The notes under the pieces were generated by a model. It saw only the letters and a program-made list of their open reading frames with translations. It had not been told where the DNA came from and did not search any database. Both the position numbers and the translations under genes were made by a program. Below, piece by piece: positions 45,644 to 54,452 of a DNA stretch of 64,000 nt; the stretch's first letter is position 1, and each line of letters starts with the position of its first letter. Source of the stretch: Streptomyces sp. NRRL S-646 (lineage in GTDB: Bacteria; Actinomycetota; Actinomycetes; Streptomycetales; Streptomycetaceae); NCBI RefSeq assembly GCF_000720765.1, contig NZ_JODC01000008.1:653365-717364 (forward strand), given 5' to 3'.

Positions 45644-45946
45644 CTACCCCTGGACGGGAAGATCCGGATGGTTGGCCAGAAAGATCATGTAGGTGATCGA
45701 CGCTGTTGCCCCCAGGAGGGACAACACGGCACCCACTACGGCTCGCGGCCTGCTCGCTCGCCCCGACTTCGATGCGCGGTATTCGACGCAGGCCCGCACG
45801 ATCCCGACGAGGGCCAGGGGCAGCGCGATGAAGCAGACCAGTATCCAGAACGGGCAACAGAGCCAGCACGCCATGGACGCCCCGCCGAACCAGACCGCGA
45901 GCTCGGCCCCCACTCGTGTTTCGTCCGATGCCCCGACAGAAGTCAT
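45644..45946 (-). CDS. DUF4190-like small membrane protein
   Basis: A 100-residue protein from ATG 45946. Two helices (CPFWILVCFIALPLALVGIV and AVVGAVLSLLGATASITYMI) flank a basic loop (EYRASKSGRASRPR), which is the layout of small DUF4190 proteins. The start cytosolic segment is acidic. Function unknown. Confidence 0.6.
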   Translation of the reverse strand: MTSVGASDETRVGAELAVWFGGASMACWLCCPFWILVCFIALPLALVGIVRACVEYRASKSGRASRPRAVVGAVLSLLGATASITYMIFLANHPDLPVQG

Positions 45947-46258
45947 GGACTGATCCAAGCAGAACACTTGTTGGAATGACGCAGCAGGACGAGTCATCAC
46001 CCCGCTGGCGACATCAGGCAGCACGTGTCCTCCGGAGCGCCACAGCAGACGCCGCACCACAACCGCACCAGACCGAGCGGGGACAGCGGGGAATCACGGT
46101 GGGAGCAACCGCACTCGGAGAGTTCAGAGCCGCACCGTCAACGCAGGCCAGCGCCATAGCTGGCTGCAAGCGAGGGCAGATTCTCAAGGTGGTGGCTCAA
46201 TGGGGCAGTTCGTATCTATTGGGTCGCGATCAGCGGCACGGCGAGTCAGGATGCCGTG
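45947..46258. other. No gene seen
   Basis: This region lies between divergent small genes. No family similarity in any frame. Confidence 0.4.
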
Positions 46259-46549
46259 ATGGTCAGCCCCTTCGTCAACATCCAGCGGCAAGCCGAGGAC
46301 GGTCCTTACCGCTGCCCCTGCTGCGGCTTCCTGACGCTCGATGAACGCGGAAGCTGCGAGATCTGCCCGGTGTGTTTCTGGGAGGACGATGGGCAGGACG
46401 ACCACGATGCCGACCGGGTCCGGGGCGGTCCGAACGGCCGGCTGAGTCTTACGGAGGCACGTCGGAACTTCCATGACATGGGAGCCTCTGACGAGCGGCG
46501 TACCAAGTTCGTCCGCGCCCCTCTGCCCGACGAGCACCCACCGGTCTGA
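46259..46549 (+). CDS. CPCC-family cysteine-rich protein
   Basis: A 96-residue protein of the CPCC family: YRCPCCGFLTLDERGSCEIC, PVCFWEDDGQDD. The two CPxC pairs probably bind zinc. Members are small and cytosolic and are sometimes found in immunity-type loci of polymorphic toxins; no toxin is visible here. The start may be the GTG one codon earlier. It is the last intact gene before the tRNA-Arg fragment. Confidence 0.82.
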   Translation: MVSPFVNIQRQAEDGPYRCPCCGFLTLDERGSCEICPVCFWEDDGQDDHDADRVRGGPNGRLSLTEARRNFHDMGASDERRTKFVRAPLPDEHPPV

Positions 46550-46664
46550 CATCACCAGCTGACATCAACGTCGCCGGACGACGACGGCTTCCGGCGTCCC
46601 GAGCTGGATTGCGATTCGCTTGGCAAGCACGGGCCCAAGCAGCCTGCACGGCCAATGGATCGAA

Positions 46665-46709
46665 CTCCTGAAGCGGGTGTCGCAGGTTCGAATCCTGCCG
46701 GGGGAACCA
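46665..46709 (+). other. 3' fragment of tRNA-Arg(CCT): attachment-site scar
   Basis: Forty-five bases equal the 3' part of tRNA-Arg(CCT), from the anticodon loop CTCCTGA through variable loop GTGTC and T-arm GCAGGTTCGAATCCTGC to the encoded CCA (GGGGAACCA). The bases 5' of the anticodon loop (GATCGAA) cannot pair with AGCGG, so the tRNA is cut there. This is the crossover zone used by tyrosine recombinases. It is therefore read as attR/attL left by an integrated element. Confidence 0.75.
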
Positions 46710-46731
46710 CAAAAGTGCATGTCAACACAGC

Positions 46732-46766
46732 GAAGGCCTTCCAGGGAGCCTCTCTGGAAGGCCTTC
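46732..46766 (+). terminator. Hairpin after the tRNA fragment
   Basis: A perfect 13-base-pair inverted repeat (GAAGGCCTTCCAG, arms 46732-46744 and 46754-46766) with a 9-base loop, 22 bases after the CCA. It fits the natural tRNA terminator and is thus probably original chromosomal sequence. Confidence 0.75.
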
Positions 46767-46796
46767 AGGTGCGTCAGGGGAACGCTCTGGGAGACC

Positions 46797-46949
46797 GACG
46801 CGGCTGCACTGCTGAAAGGCCTTGATCCTGGCAACGAGCATCACCGCTCGCTCTACGTCGCGCTCACCAGGGCGCGACACCTCAGCCTCTCGCTGCAAAG
46901 GCTCGTGCCTTCGGGACCCGCTCGCCGCCCACCTCAGCAAAACGAGTGA
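46797..46949 (+). pseudogene. UvrD/REP-type helicase, motif VI scrap
   Basis: The frame reads HHRSLYVALTRARHLSLSL, the motif VI signature (LYVALTRAR) of superfamily 1A helicases. About 20 recognisable residues remain, with a stop at 46947. The ATPase domain is missing. It lies just behind the tRNA scar and may be debris of an earlier element. Confidence 0.5.
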
Positions 46950-47243
46950 TCATCATGCCGCGGGTCGGGCGGAATGCCGCAGCCGGATCGACGAGCTTGG
47001 CCGCACAGAGCCCGAATGCCGCCCCAAGGGATTTTGCTACAAGTTCCGAAATTTCACCGTGACGGATCCGCGGTTCCACCGCAACCAATCACGCATACGG
47101 TCACTGCCACGCCGTTAAGGGGTCATCGCCCCCAGCGGACCCATCAGGCGGCCCATCACCCCCGTCAGGTCCCCTCGGACCAAATTCGCTACTTTCCCCG
47201 AAATCCCCCACTGTGCTCATCGCCCATGAGACAGGAGCCCAGC
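46950..47243. promoter_or_regulatory. Upstream region of the sugar ABC operon
   Basis: The interval contains no gene I can support. Its right end (47165-47215) is AT-richer (CCAAATTCGCTACTTTCCCC) and likely holds the operon promoter. AGGAG at 47233-47237 precedes the GTG start at 47244 by 6 bases. Confidence 0.4.
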
Positions 47244-48545
47244 GTGTCCCACCCCTCCAGACGCGGTGTCATACGGCTGACCGCCGGCACAGCTCTCCTC
47301 GGCAGCTTCGCCCTGGCAGGCTGCGGTCGCGGCAGTGACAACGCTGCGACCGCCGCCACCGCCAAGCCCGTCGACAACTCCCCGGCCAAGGGAACCGTCG
47401 ACGTCTGGGCCGCCCAGGGCGATGCCGACGTGCTCGACAAGGTCATCAAGCCCTTCAAGGCCGCGAATCCCGACCTCGACGTGAAGTTCACGCTGATCCC
47501 GAACGCCGAGTACTACACCAAGCTCCAGTCGGCGATCGCGGCGGGCAAGGGACCCGATGTCGCCCAGTTCTTCCCCGAGTCGCAGGCGCAGTTCCTCGAT
47601 CCGTCGATCCTGCGGCCCGTCCCGGACGGTCTCGTCGACCCGTCCGCCTTCTTCACGAGTCTGTGGGACGCCGGTGTGGTGAAGAACGTCGCCTACACGG
47701 TGCCCTGGTACGCCTACACCTACGCGCTCGTCTACCGCTCCGACCTCGCCAAGAAGGCGGGCGTCAAGGCGCCGGCGACATGGGACGAGATGGTGCCCTT
47801 CTTCAAGGCGCTCCAGAGCGCCGGCGCCGGGCACGGCCTCGGGGCGGACATCGGCTGGGACGTCTTCAACGGCCAGGACGTGGCGATGTACGCCTGGCAG
47901 GCGGGTGGCTCGCTGCTCCCGTCCGGCGGCAAGTGGACGCTCGACACACCGGCGATGGTCGACGCGATCAAGTACAACGCGTCGTTCTTCACCTCGGGCA
48001 TCGCCGACACCAGCGGGCCCACGTTCCTCGACGCGCAGCCGTACTTCGTGTCGGGCAGGACCTCCTGCATGATCACGGGCCCGTGGGTCATCGGCCAGCT
48101 CGACGCGGTCGCGAAGAAGACCGGCTGGACGGCCTCCCACGTCGCCACCGCACCCCTGCCGGCCGGATCGTCGGGCAGCGTCTCCTTCTCCGCCGGGGGG
48201 AGCTGGGGCGTGCTCGCCGACAGCGGCAACGCGGACGCGGCCTGGAAGCTCATCCGGTACATCTCCAAGCCGAGCACCCAGGTCGCGCAGTACAAGGCGT
48301 ACAGCTCGCTGCCGGCCGTCGCCTCAGCCTGGGCCAACCCTGCCGTCGCGGGCCAGCCGCTGCTGGACGCCTTCCTCACGCAGCTGAAGAACACCCGGGC
48401 GTTCCCGCAGGTGAGCACCTGGCAGCAGGTCGCCACCCGGCTGGGCAAGGAGATGGAAGCCGTGGCCAAGGGCAAGGGGACCGCCGCGAAGGCCGCCGCG
48501 AACGTCCAGGCATACGCCGAGAGCCTCGGCACGGGCAAGGGGTGA
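47244..48545 (+). CDS. Sugar ABC transporter substrate-binding lipoprotein
   Basis: A 433-residue family 1 solute-binding protein. The N-terminus has a twin arginine (SRRGVIRL, Arg6-Arg7) and lipobox LAGC with Cys27, so it is probably a Tat-exported lipoprotein. The binding domain begins at GTVDVWAAQGDADVLDKVIK and contains GKGPDVAQFFPESQAQF. GTG 47244 is preferred over the ATG at 47226 because of its ribosome site. It feeds the two permeases downstream, 7 bases away. No ATPase is encoded; such importers share a common MsiK-type ATPase in streptomycetes (family knowledge). Confidence 0.93.
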   Translation: MSHPSRRGVIRLTAGTALLGSFALAGCGRGSDNAATAATAKPVDNSPAKGTVDVWAAQGDADVLDKVIKPFKAANPDLDVKFTLIPNAEYYTKLQSAIAAGKGPDVAQFFPESQAQFLDPSILRPVPDGLVDPSAFFTSLWDAGVVKNVAYTVPWYAYTYALVYRSDLAKKAGVKAPATWDEMVPFFKALQSAGAGHGLGADIGWDVFNGQDVAMYAWQAGGSLLPSGGKWTLDTPAMVDAIKYNASFFTSGIADTSGPTFLDAQPYFVSGRTSCMITGPWVIGQLDAVAKKTGWTASHVATAPLPAGSSGSVSFSAGGSWGVLADSGNADAAWKLIRYISKPSTQVAQYKAYSSLPAVASAWANPAVAGQPLLDAFLTQLKNTRAFPQVSTWQQVATRLGKEMEAVAKGKGTAAKAAANVQAYAESLGTGKG

Positions 48546-48552
48546 TCCCCGG

Positions 48553-49473
48553 ATGACCGCCACCATCGGGCCGACGACGCCGCGCGGTGCGCGTCGGCCC
48601 CGGGGCGCCCGGCGAACGGCTGTCGCCTGGCTGTTCCTCGCACCGTTCGCCCTGGTGTTCCTGCTCTACACGGCGATTCCCACCGTCGCCGCGCTCGGGT
48701 TCAGCCTCACCGATCTGCGCGGCACGGACCTGCGGCATCCGCTCGCCGTCGACTTCACCGGAATCCAGAACTATCTCCGGCTGCTGGAGGACCCGAGCTT
48801 CCTGCGCGACATCCTCAACACCGTCCTGTTCGTGGCCGTCGGTGTGCCGTTGACGATGGGGTTCGGGTTCGCGCTCGCCCTCGCGCTCAACTCCGGCATC
48901 CGGCGGCTGCGCGGCACCTTCCGTACCGTCTTCTTCGCACCGGTCGTCACGAACGTCGTGGCCGTCGCCATGATCTGGCAGTACGCCTTCAACGCCAACG
49001 GCACCGTCAACAAGGTGCTCGGTGCCGTCGGTTTCGCCGGTCCGAACTGGCTGGACGACACACACCTGGCCATGCCCGTGGTCATCCTGCTGGGTGTCTG
49101 GCGCAACTTCGGCATCGCGATGGTGCTGTTCCTCGCCGGTCTGCAGGCGATCCCGCAGGACGTGTACGAGGCCGCCTCCCTCGACGGAGCCGGCTGGTGG
49201 CGGCAGCTCAGGCACATCACCCTGCCGTTGCTGATGCCGACCACGCTGATGGTGTCGGTGCTGCTGACCGTTTTCTACCTCCAGGTGTTCGACGAGCCGT
49301 ATCTGCTCACGGGCGGCGGCCCGCTGGGCTCCACCGAGTCGGTGGCGCTGTACACCTACCACCAGTTCGGGGTCGGCGAGTTCGGCATGTCCTCGGCGGC
49401 GTCCTTCGTGATGCTCCTCCTCGTGACGTTGGTGAGCATCGTCCAGTTCCGAATGCTGAGGCCCCGCGCATGA
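48553..49473 (+). CDS. Sugar ABC transporter permease (MalF-like)
   Basis: A 306-residue permease of the MalF/UgpA type with six helices. The EAA loop is YEAASLDGAGWWRQLRHITL, and NLVFNQYAF-type features appear as MIWQYAFNANGTVNKVLGAV. A second ATPase-contacting motif LTVFYLQVFDEPYLLTGGGP follows. It starts 7 bases after the binding protein and overlaps the next gene by ATGA. Confidence 0.95.
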   Translation: MTATIGPTTPRGARRPRGARRTAVAWLFLAPFALVFLLYTAIPTVAALGFSLTDLRGTDLRHPLAVDFTGIQNYLRLLEDPSFLRDILNTVLFVAVGVPLTMGFGFALALALNSGIRRLRGTFRTVFFAPVVTNVVAVAMIWQYAFNANGTVNKVLGAVGFAGPNWLDDTHLAMPVVILLGVWRNFGIAMVLFLAGLQAIPQDVYEAASLDGAGWWRQLRHITLPLLMPTTLMVSVLLTVFYLQVFDEPYLLTGGGPLGSTESVALYTYHQFGVGEFGMSSAASFVMLLLVTLVSIVQFRMLRPRA

Positions 49474-50351
49474 CCACCATCGCCGCACCGCGGAATGCCG
49501 AGATGGCGGGCGAACGGACGCAGGTGCGCCGTCGGTCCGTCGCCCGTCCCCTGCTGTACGGCGCGCTCGTGCTGTGCGCGCTGCTCACGATGCTGCCGTT
49601 CGTCTGGGTGCTCAGCGGCTCGCTGCGCAGCCTCGACGAGATCCGCTCCGACCCCGGCGCCTGGCTTCCGCACCACATCACCCTCGACAACTTCGTACGA
49701 CTGTTCCAGACCGAGGGCTTCGGCCGGTTCCTGGTCAACAGCATCGTGGTCGCGGTCATCGTCGTCGCCGGCAACATCGTGGCGGCGTCGGCAGCGGGAT
49801 ACGCGCTCGCCAAGCTGGAATTCGCGGGCAAGCGGATCGCGTTCGGCGCGGTCATGGCGGCGATGATGGTGCCGTTCACTACGGTGTTCGTCACCCAGTT
49901 CGTGATCACCGTCGACCTGGGCCTGGCGGACACTCTCACCGGTATCGCCCTGCCCGGTGCGGCGCTGCCGCTGTCCGTGTTCATCATGCGGCAGTACGCC
50001 CTGTCGGTCCCCGACGAACTGCTGGAAGCGGCCCGGATCGACGGGGCGGGGGAGTTCCGGATCTTCTTCCGGATCTTCCTGCCGTTGGCGGGTCCCGCCG
50101 TCGCGACGATCACGATCATGTCGTTCCTCTACTCGTGGAACAACTTCATCTGGCCGCTCATCGTCGCTCAGAGCACCTCCAGTTACACGCTCCCAGTGGG
50201 GCTGGCCGCCACCAGCCAGGCTGCCGCGCACGTCACCGACTACGGCCTGATGCTCGCCGGCGCGATCCTCGTGATGCTGCCGGTGCTCGTGCTCTTCCTC
50301 TTCCTGCAGCGCTACTTCGTGCAGGGCGTCGCCGGAACGGGAATGCGGTGA
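49470..50351 (+). CDS. Sugar ABC transporter permease (MalG-like)
   Basis: A 293-residue permease of the MalG type. The EAA loop is LLEAARIDGAGEFRIFFRIF; FLYSWNNFIWPLIVAQ is the C-terminal signature. Six helices. It overlaps both neighbours by ATGA and GTGA, so this is one translationally coupled operon. Confidence 0.95.
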   Translation: MTTIAAPRNAEMAGERTQVRRRSVARPLLYGALVLCALLTMLPFVWVLSGSLRSLDEIRSDPGAWLPHHITLDNFVRLFQTEGFGRFLVNSIVVAVIVVAGNIVAASAAGYALAKLEFAGKRIAFGAVMAAMMVPFTTVFVTQFVITVDLGLADTLTGIALPGAALPLSVFIMRQYALSVPDELLEAARIDGAGEFRIFFRIFLPLAGPAVATITIMSFLYSWNNFIWPLIVAQSTSSYTLPVGLAATSQAAAHVTDYGLMLAGAILVMLPVLVLFLFLQRYFVQGVAGTGMR

Positions 50352-51712
50352 CCGCGGTGGATGTGATGGACGTGGTGAGGGCTCCCGCGGGCACGATCAT
50401 CGGCCGCCGCACCGGCCGGCTACGGCGCTTCCTCGGCATCCCGTTCGCCGCAGCACCCGTCGGGGCGCGGCGGTTCGCGGCGCCGGTGCCACGCGGCCGG
50501 TTCACGCAGCCGTTCGACGCGTCCCGGCACGGTGCCACCTCGCAGTGCGTGCCGCTGTTCGCCACGACCACCATTCCGGAGCCGTCGGTGCCGGGCGACG
50601 ACGTACTGAACCTGAGTGTCGTCGCCCCTGCGGACGGTGTGTCATGCCCGGTGCTGGTGTGGATCCACGGCGGCGGCTTCCTCGCGGGCAGCCCCACCAG
50701 TCCGTGGTACGACGGCCGCGCCTTCGCCCGCGACGGAATCGTCACCGTGACGCCCGGCTACCGGCTCGGCGTCGACGGATTCGCCCCGCTGGACGGCGTA
50801 CCCCCGAACCTCGGGCTGCGCGACCTGCTGCTCGCGCTCGACTGGGTGCAGGAGAACATCGCGGCTTTCGGCGGTGATCCGGGCCGGGTCACCGTCGCCG
50901 GCCAGTCGGCGGGAGGCGGGGCGGTGCTCGCGCTGCTCTCCTCGCCCTTCGGCAGTGGTCGCTTCCACCGCGCGGTCAGTGTGTCCGGCGGCTTCTTCGA
51001 GGTGGGCGCGGACGCCGCGCGCGGCTTCGCCGGGCGGCTCGGTGACCGGCTCGGCGTGCCGCCGACGCGCGACGGCTTCGGCGGCCTCACGGTGGAAAGC
51101 GTTCAGCAGGGCGTCCGTCTGCTGCGGAGCGAACGTGGCGACGACGGCCCGCTCGTGCTCGGCCCGGTCGTCGGCGACGACATCCTTCCGGCGCCCATCG
51201 CCGACGGTCTTGCCATACACGGGGACGACGTACCGCTGCTGCTCGGCGCGACGGGCGACGAGTTCGACGGCGGCGCCCCGGGCATCCGCAACGCCGCCGC
51301 CCGCACGGCGGGCACCCGTGTGACGGACACCCTGTTCCGCGCCGCCTGTCCCCGCGCGGCGGCCTCGCGGCGCGACGCCGGCGCCGGCACCTGGCTGTAC
51401 TCCTTCGAATGGCCCTCCCCCGTACTCGGTGGAGCCGTGCACTGCGCCGACATCCCGTTCTTCTTCGACGTACTCGACGCGCCGGGGACCGCCGAGGCCC
51501 TCGGAACGCGGCCGCCCTCGGACCTCGCCACATCCATGCACGCCGATCTGGCCGCGTTCGTCCATGGCAGGTCGCCGGCCTGGGAGCGGGCGACCGGGAG
51601 GCTCGGCGACCCCGCTCGCGAATACGGCGGGCCCGGGGCGACGCCGACGGTCGACACCACAGGTGTGTACGACCCGGTGGTGGCGGGGTCCGACACGGCG
51701 GAGGCGTGCTGA
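50348..51712 (+). CDS. Type-B carboxylesterase
   Basis: A 454-residue esterase of the carboxylesterase/lipase family. The oxyanion loop is HGGGF (residues 107-111), the nucleophile elbow GQSAGG has Ser187, and the acid and base are likely in TGDEFDG and HCADIPFFFDVL. No signal peptide: a cytosolic enzyme that would deacylate an imported esterified glycoside (inference). It starts with a GTG overlapping the permease stop. The last residues overlap the ROK gene. Confidence 0.9.
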   Translation: MTAVDVMDVVRAPAGTIIGRRTGRLRRFLGIPFAAAPVGARRFAAPVPRGRFTQPFDASRHGATSQCVPLFATTTIPEPSVPGDDVLNLSVVAPADGVSCPVLVWIHGGGFLAGSPTSPWYDGRAFARDGIVTVTPGYRLGVDGFAPLDGVPPNLGLRDLLLALDWVQENIAAFGGDPGRVTVAGQSAGGGAVLALLSSPFGSGRFHRAVSVSGGFFEVGADAARGFAGRLGDRLGVPPTRDGFGGLTVESVQQGVRLLRSERGDDGPLVLGPVVGDDILPAPIADGLAIHGDDVPLLLGATGDEFDGGAPGIRNAAARTAGTRVTDTLFRAACPRAAASRRDAGAGTWLYSFEWPSPVLGGAVHCADIPFFFDVLDAPGTAEALGTRPPSDLATSMHADLAAFVHGRSPAWERATGRLGDPAREYGGPGATPTVDTTGVYDPVVAGSDTAEAC

Positions 51713-52851
51713 TGTCCGGGATGAACCAGAGCGCCGTCCGGCGGGTCAACACCTCGGTGATCCTGCGCACGCTGGCGGTGTCGGCCGGACCGATGACGCT
51801 GGCCGAGCTGTCCGAGCGGGTCGGCCTGTCCCGCCGCACCATCGAACTCATCCTGGACTCGCTCGTCGACGCGGGCTGGGTGAGCGAACTCGACCGGGTG
51901 CCGGTAAGCGGCTGCGCCGGGCGCCCCGCTCGCCGGTACGAGCTGCGGGCCGAGCACGCGCTGCTGGCGGCCGTGCGCATCACCACCCTGGACGGGTCCG
52001 CGGTCGTCGCCGATGTGCGCGGCCGAATCGTCGGCCGGGCGCACCGGCGGCTGCGTGACTACCAGGATCCGCGGGCCACGCTCGACGACGCGGCGGCGCT
52101 GGTGCTGGAGGCCCTCGCCGACGCGGGCGGGACGGCGGACCGGCTCCGGGCCGGCGCGATCGCCGGTGGTGGCGCGATCGACGACGACGGCGTCGTACGG
52201 CGCCTGGTGCACACGACGCAGTGGGAAGGCGTGCGCCTGCCCAAGGAACTCGGGCAGCGCATCGGCATGCCGTGGTTCGCGGACAACGACACCAATCTGG
52301 GTGCGCTCGGCGAGCGTTGGCGGGGTGCGGCCGGTGACCACGACAACGTCGTGTGGGCGATGCTCGGCAACCGGACCGGCCTCGGCATCCTCATACGCGG
52401 TGACGTCCACCGTGGTCTCGAAGGCGCCGCGGGCGAGATCGCCGAGGCGGTGTCGCTGCCGGCCGGCTCGGTGGAGGACCGCCCCGTGGCGTGGCTGACC
52501 TCACCGGATCCGGCCCGGCGGCGGGTCGCGCTCGGCCGCTTCGCCGCGGCTCGGGGCGGCGACGCGGCGGCGCTCGCGGACGTCGACGAGTTCGTGGAGA
52601 ACATCGCGTCGATCCTCACCACCCTGTCGTGGACCGTCGCGCCGTCGCTCATCGTGCTCGGCGGCGGTCTGGAGGACGCGGCCGATGTGCTGCTGCCCCG
52701 GGTGCACGAGGCGATGCGCGGCGCCCGTACCCCCGCCGTCGAGCTGCGCGCCACCGTACTGGGCTCCGACGGCCCGCTCATCGGCGCCGTCAAGTTCGTG
52801 CTCGACCACATGGACACCGAGTTGTTCGGCCCGCCCGTCCCGAGCGCGTGA
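51712..52851 (+). CDS. ROK-family transcriptional regulator, degenerate kinase site
   Basis: A 379-residue ROK protein. The N-terminal helix-turn-helix (MTLAELSERVGLSRRTIELI, residues about 24-43) is followed by a ROK domain (AGAIAGGGAIDDDGVV, RIGMPWFADNDTNLGALGER). The CxCGxxGC zinc motif and the phosphate-binding DxGxT motif of kinase members are not seen, so it should be a pure regulator. It starts at TGATG overlapping the esterase stop and probably represses the operon until the substrate is bound. Confidence 0.88.
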   Translation: MSGMNQSAVRRVNTSVILRTLAVSAGPMTLAELSERVGLSRRTIELILDSLVDAGWVSELDRVPVSGCAGRPARRYELRAEHALLAAVRITTLDGSAVVADVRGRIVGRAHRRLRDYQDPRATLDDAAALVLEALADAGGTADRLRAGAIAGGGAIDDDGVVRRLVHTTQWEGVRLPKELGQRIGMPWFADNDTNLGALGERWRGAAGDHDNVVWAMLGNRTGLGILIRGDVHRGLEGAAGEIAEAVSLPAGSVEDRPVAWLTSPDPARRRVALGRFAAARGGDAAALADVDEFVENIASILTTLSWTVAPSLIVLGGGLEDAADVLLPRVHEAMRGARTPAVELRATVLGSDGPLIGAVKFVLDHMDTELFGPPVPSA

Positions 52852-52910
52852 TCGCGCGCCCCATCCGCACTTTCCCCTCACACCCAGTTTCACAGGACAG
52901 GAGTCCGACC

Positions 52911-54437
52911 ATGACCGGCACCAGCAGGACCGGCGTTCTCATCGTGGGCAGCGGCATCATGGGATCCGTCGTGGCCCGGCTGCTGCGGGGCACCGATCCG
53001 GCGCTGGACATCACCGTGGTCGACGGCGGCCAGCCGATCGGCGCGGCTCCCGGCCTGCACCTGCACGACCTCGACGATCCGGCCCTGTGGTCGCGCTACA
53101 ACGAGCGGGTCGCCACCGGTGTCCAGGGCCTGTACACGGGCGCCGAAGTGGTACGCGACGTCGCGGACAGCATCACCGGCCTGGCGCCCGGCATGTTCCA
53201 CGCCCTCGCCTTCGGCGAGGATGCCGAGGCGATGCCGGCTGCCGCGCTCGCGTGGAACGTGGGCGGCATGGGCGTGCACTGGACCGCCGCTACCCCCTGG
53301 CCCGCCGGGGACGAGGTGTTCGACTTCGGTGACCCGGACTGCTGGGCGACGGATCTGGACACCGCGCGCCGACTGCTCGCGGTCACGCCCGCCGCCATCG
53401 GCCCGACTCCGGTCGGGCAGCGGGTACTTGAGGTACTGCGTCGGTGCTACGACGGCGTCGGACCGGACGACCGGCGGCCGCAGCCGATGCCGATGGCGGT
53501 TACCGCGACACCGGCGGGCCCCATGCCGCGCACGGCTCCGGGCACGGTCTTCCCCCCGATCGCGGCGGGCGGGGACCCGGCTTTCACGCTCCTGACCGGC
53601 ACCCTCGCCACGGCCCTCGTCACCGACGGCGGCCGGGTCGCCGGCGCCCGGCTGCGTCGTGTCGCCGATGGCACCGAGTACGAGCTGGGCGCGGAGACCG
53701 TGGTGGTGTGCGCCGACGCGCTGCGCACCCCGCAACTGCTGTTCGCGTCCGGCATACGGCCCACGGCACTGGGGCGTCACCTCAACGAGCACGCATTCAT
53801 CAGCGCCCGCGTGCTGCTCGACCTCGACCGGTTCGGCATCGGCCTCGACGCCCTGCCCCTGCCGCTCCCCGGCGAGTTCGCCACGGACTCGCTCTGGCTG
53901 CCGCAGAACGGCGCGGCGCAGCCGTTCCACGGCCAGATCATGAACCGCACATACATGGACGAGGCCGACCGCCCCCTGGCGCACTCGGTGGGCCTGTCGC
54001 TGTACGCCCCCGTCGAGTCCCGTCCCGAGAACCGGCTCGTCTTCTCGGAGTCGGACACCGACCTCGCCGGGATGCCACGGATCACCGTCGAGTTCGGCTA
54101 CTCCGCCGCAGACCGGGCGCTGATCGGCCGCGCGCTCGACGAAGTCCGGTCGCTCGCCGAGGAGTTCGGCACGTTCGATCCAGAGACCGAACTGGCCCTG
54201 CTCCCGCCCGGCTCGTCGCTGCACCAGACCGGAACCGTCCGGGCCGGCACCGCCGACGACGGCACCAGCGTGTGCGACCCCCACGGCCGGGTGTGGGGCT
54301 TCGACAACCTGTACCTCGCGGGCAACGGCGTGATCCCCACTGCCATGGCCGCCAACGTCACGCTGGCCGGCGCGGTGACCGCGGTACGAGCCGCGCGCGC
54401 CGTCGCCGAACGCATCACCGCGCCCGCCGCCCACTGA
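52911..54437 (+). CDS. Pyranose-oxidase-like GMC flavoenzyme (possible C-glycoside/sugar 3-oxidase)
   Basis: A 508-residue glucose-methanol-choline oxidoreductase. The FAD motif is LIVGSGIMGSVVA (Gly13, 15, 18), the pyranose-oxidase motif is NVGGMGVHWTAATP with His123, and the catalytic pair is His438 in SLHQTGTVRAG and Asn482 in PTAMAANVTLAGA. The closest group is bacterial pyranose 2-oxidases and C-glycoside 3-oxidases, which oxidise a sugar ring hydroxyl. It is cytosolic. A GACAGGAG site precedes ATG 52911. Located after the ROK gene and before deaminase and TIM-barrel genes, it should give a 3- or 2-keto glycoside that can then be cleaved by elimination. Confidence 0.88.
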   Translation: MTGTSRTGVLIVGSGIMGSVVARLLRGTDPALDITVVDGGQPIGAAPGLHLHDLDDPALWSRYNERVATGVQGLYTGAEVVRDVADSITGLAPGMFHALAFGEDAEAMPAAALAWNVGGMGVHWTAATPWPAGDEVFDFGDPDCWATDLDTARRLLAVTPAAIGPTPVGQRVLEVLRRCYDGVGPDDRRPQPMPMAVTATPAGPMPRTAPGTVFPPIAAGGDPAFTLLTGTLATALVTDGGRVAGARLRRVADGTEYELGAETVVVCADALRTPQLLFASGIRPTALGRHLNEHAFISARVLLDLDRFGIGLDALPLPLPGEFATDSLWLPQNGAAQPFHGQIMNRTYMDEADRPLAHSVGLSLYAPVESRPENRLVFSESDTDLAGMPRITVEFGYSAADRALIGRALDEVRSLAEEFGTFDPETELALLPPGSSLHQTGTVRAGTADDGTSVCDPHGRVWGFDNLYLAGNGVIPTAMAANVTLAGAVTAVRAARAVAERITAPAAH

Positions 54438-54452
54438 GAGGAATCCGGAACC

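Noticed and set aside
46565..46834. Minus-strand peptide with SPGRIRTCDTRFRSS
   Set aside because: A known type of false protein produced by translating antisense to a tRNA T-arm; it supports the tRNA fragment instead.
47244..50351. Missing ATPase as evidence for a broken importer
   Set aside because: Sugar importers of streptomycetes commonly lack a dedicated ATPase and share one encoded elsewhere, so the absence is normal.
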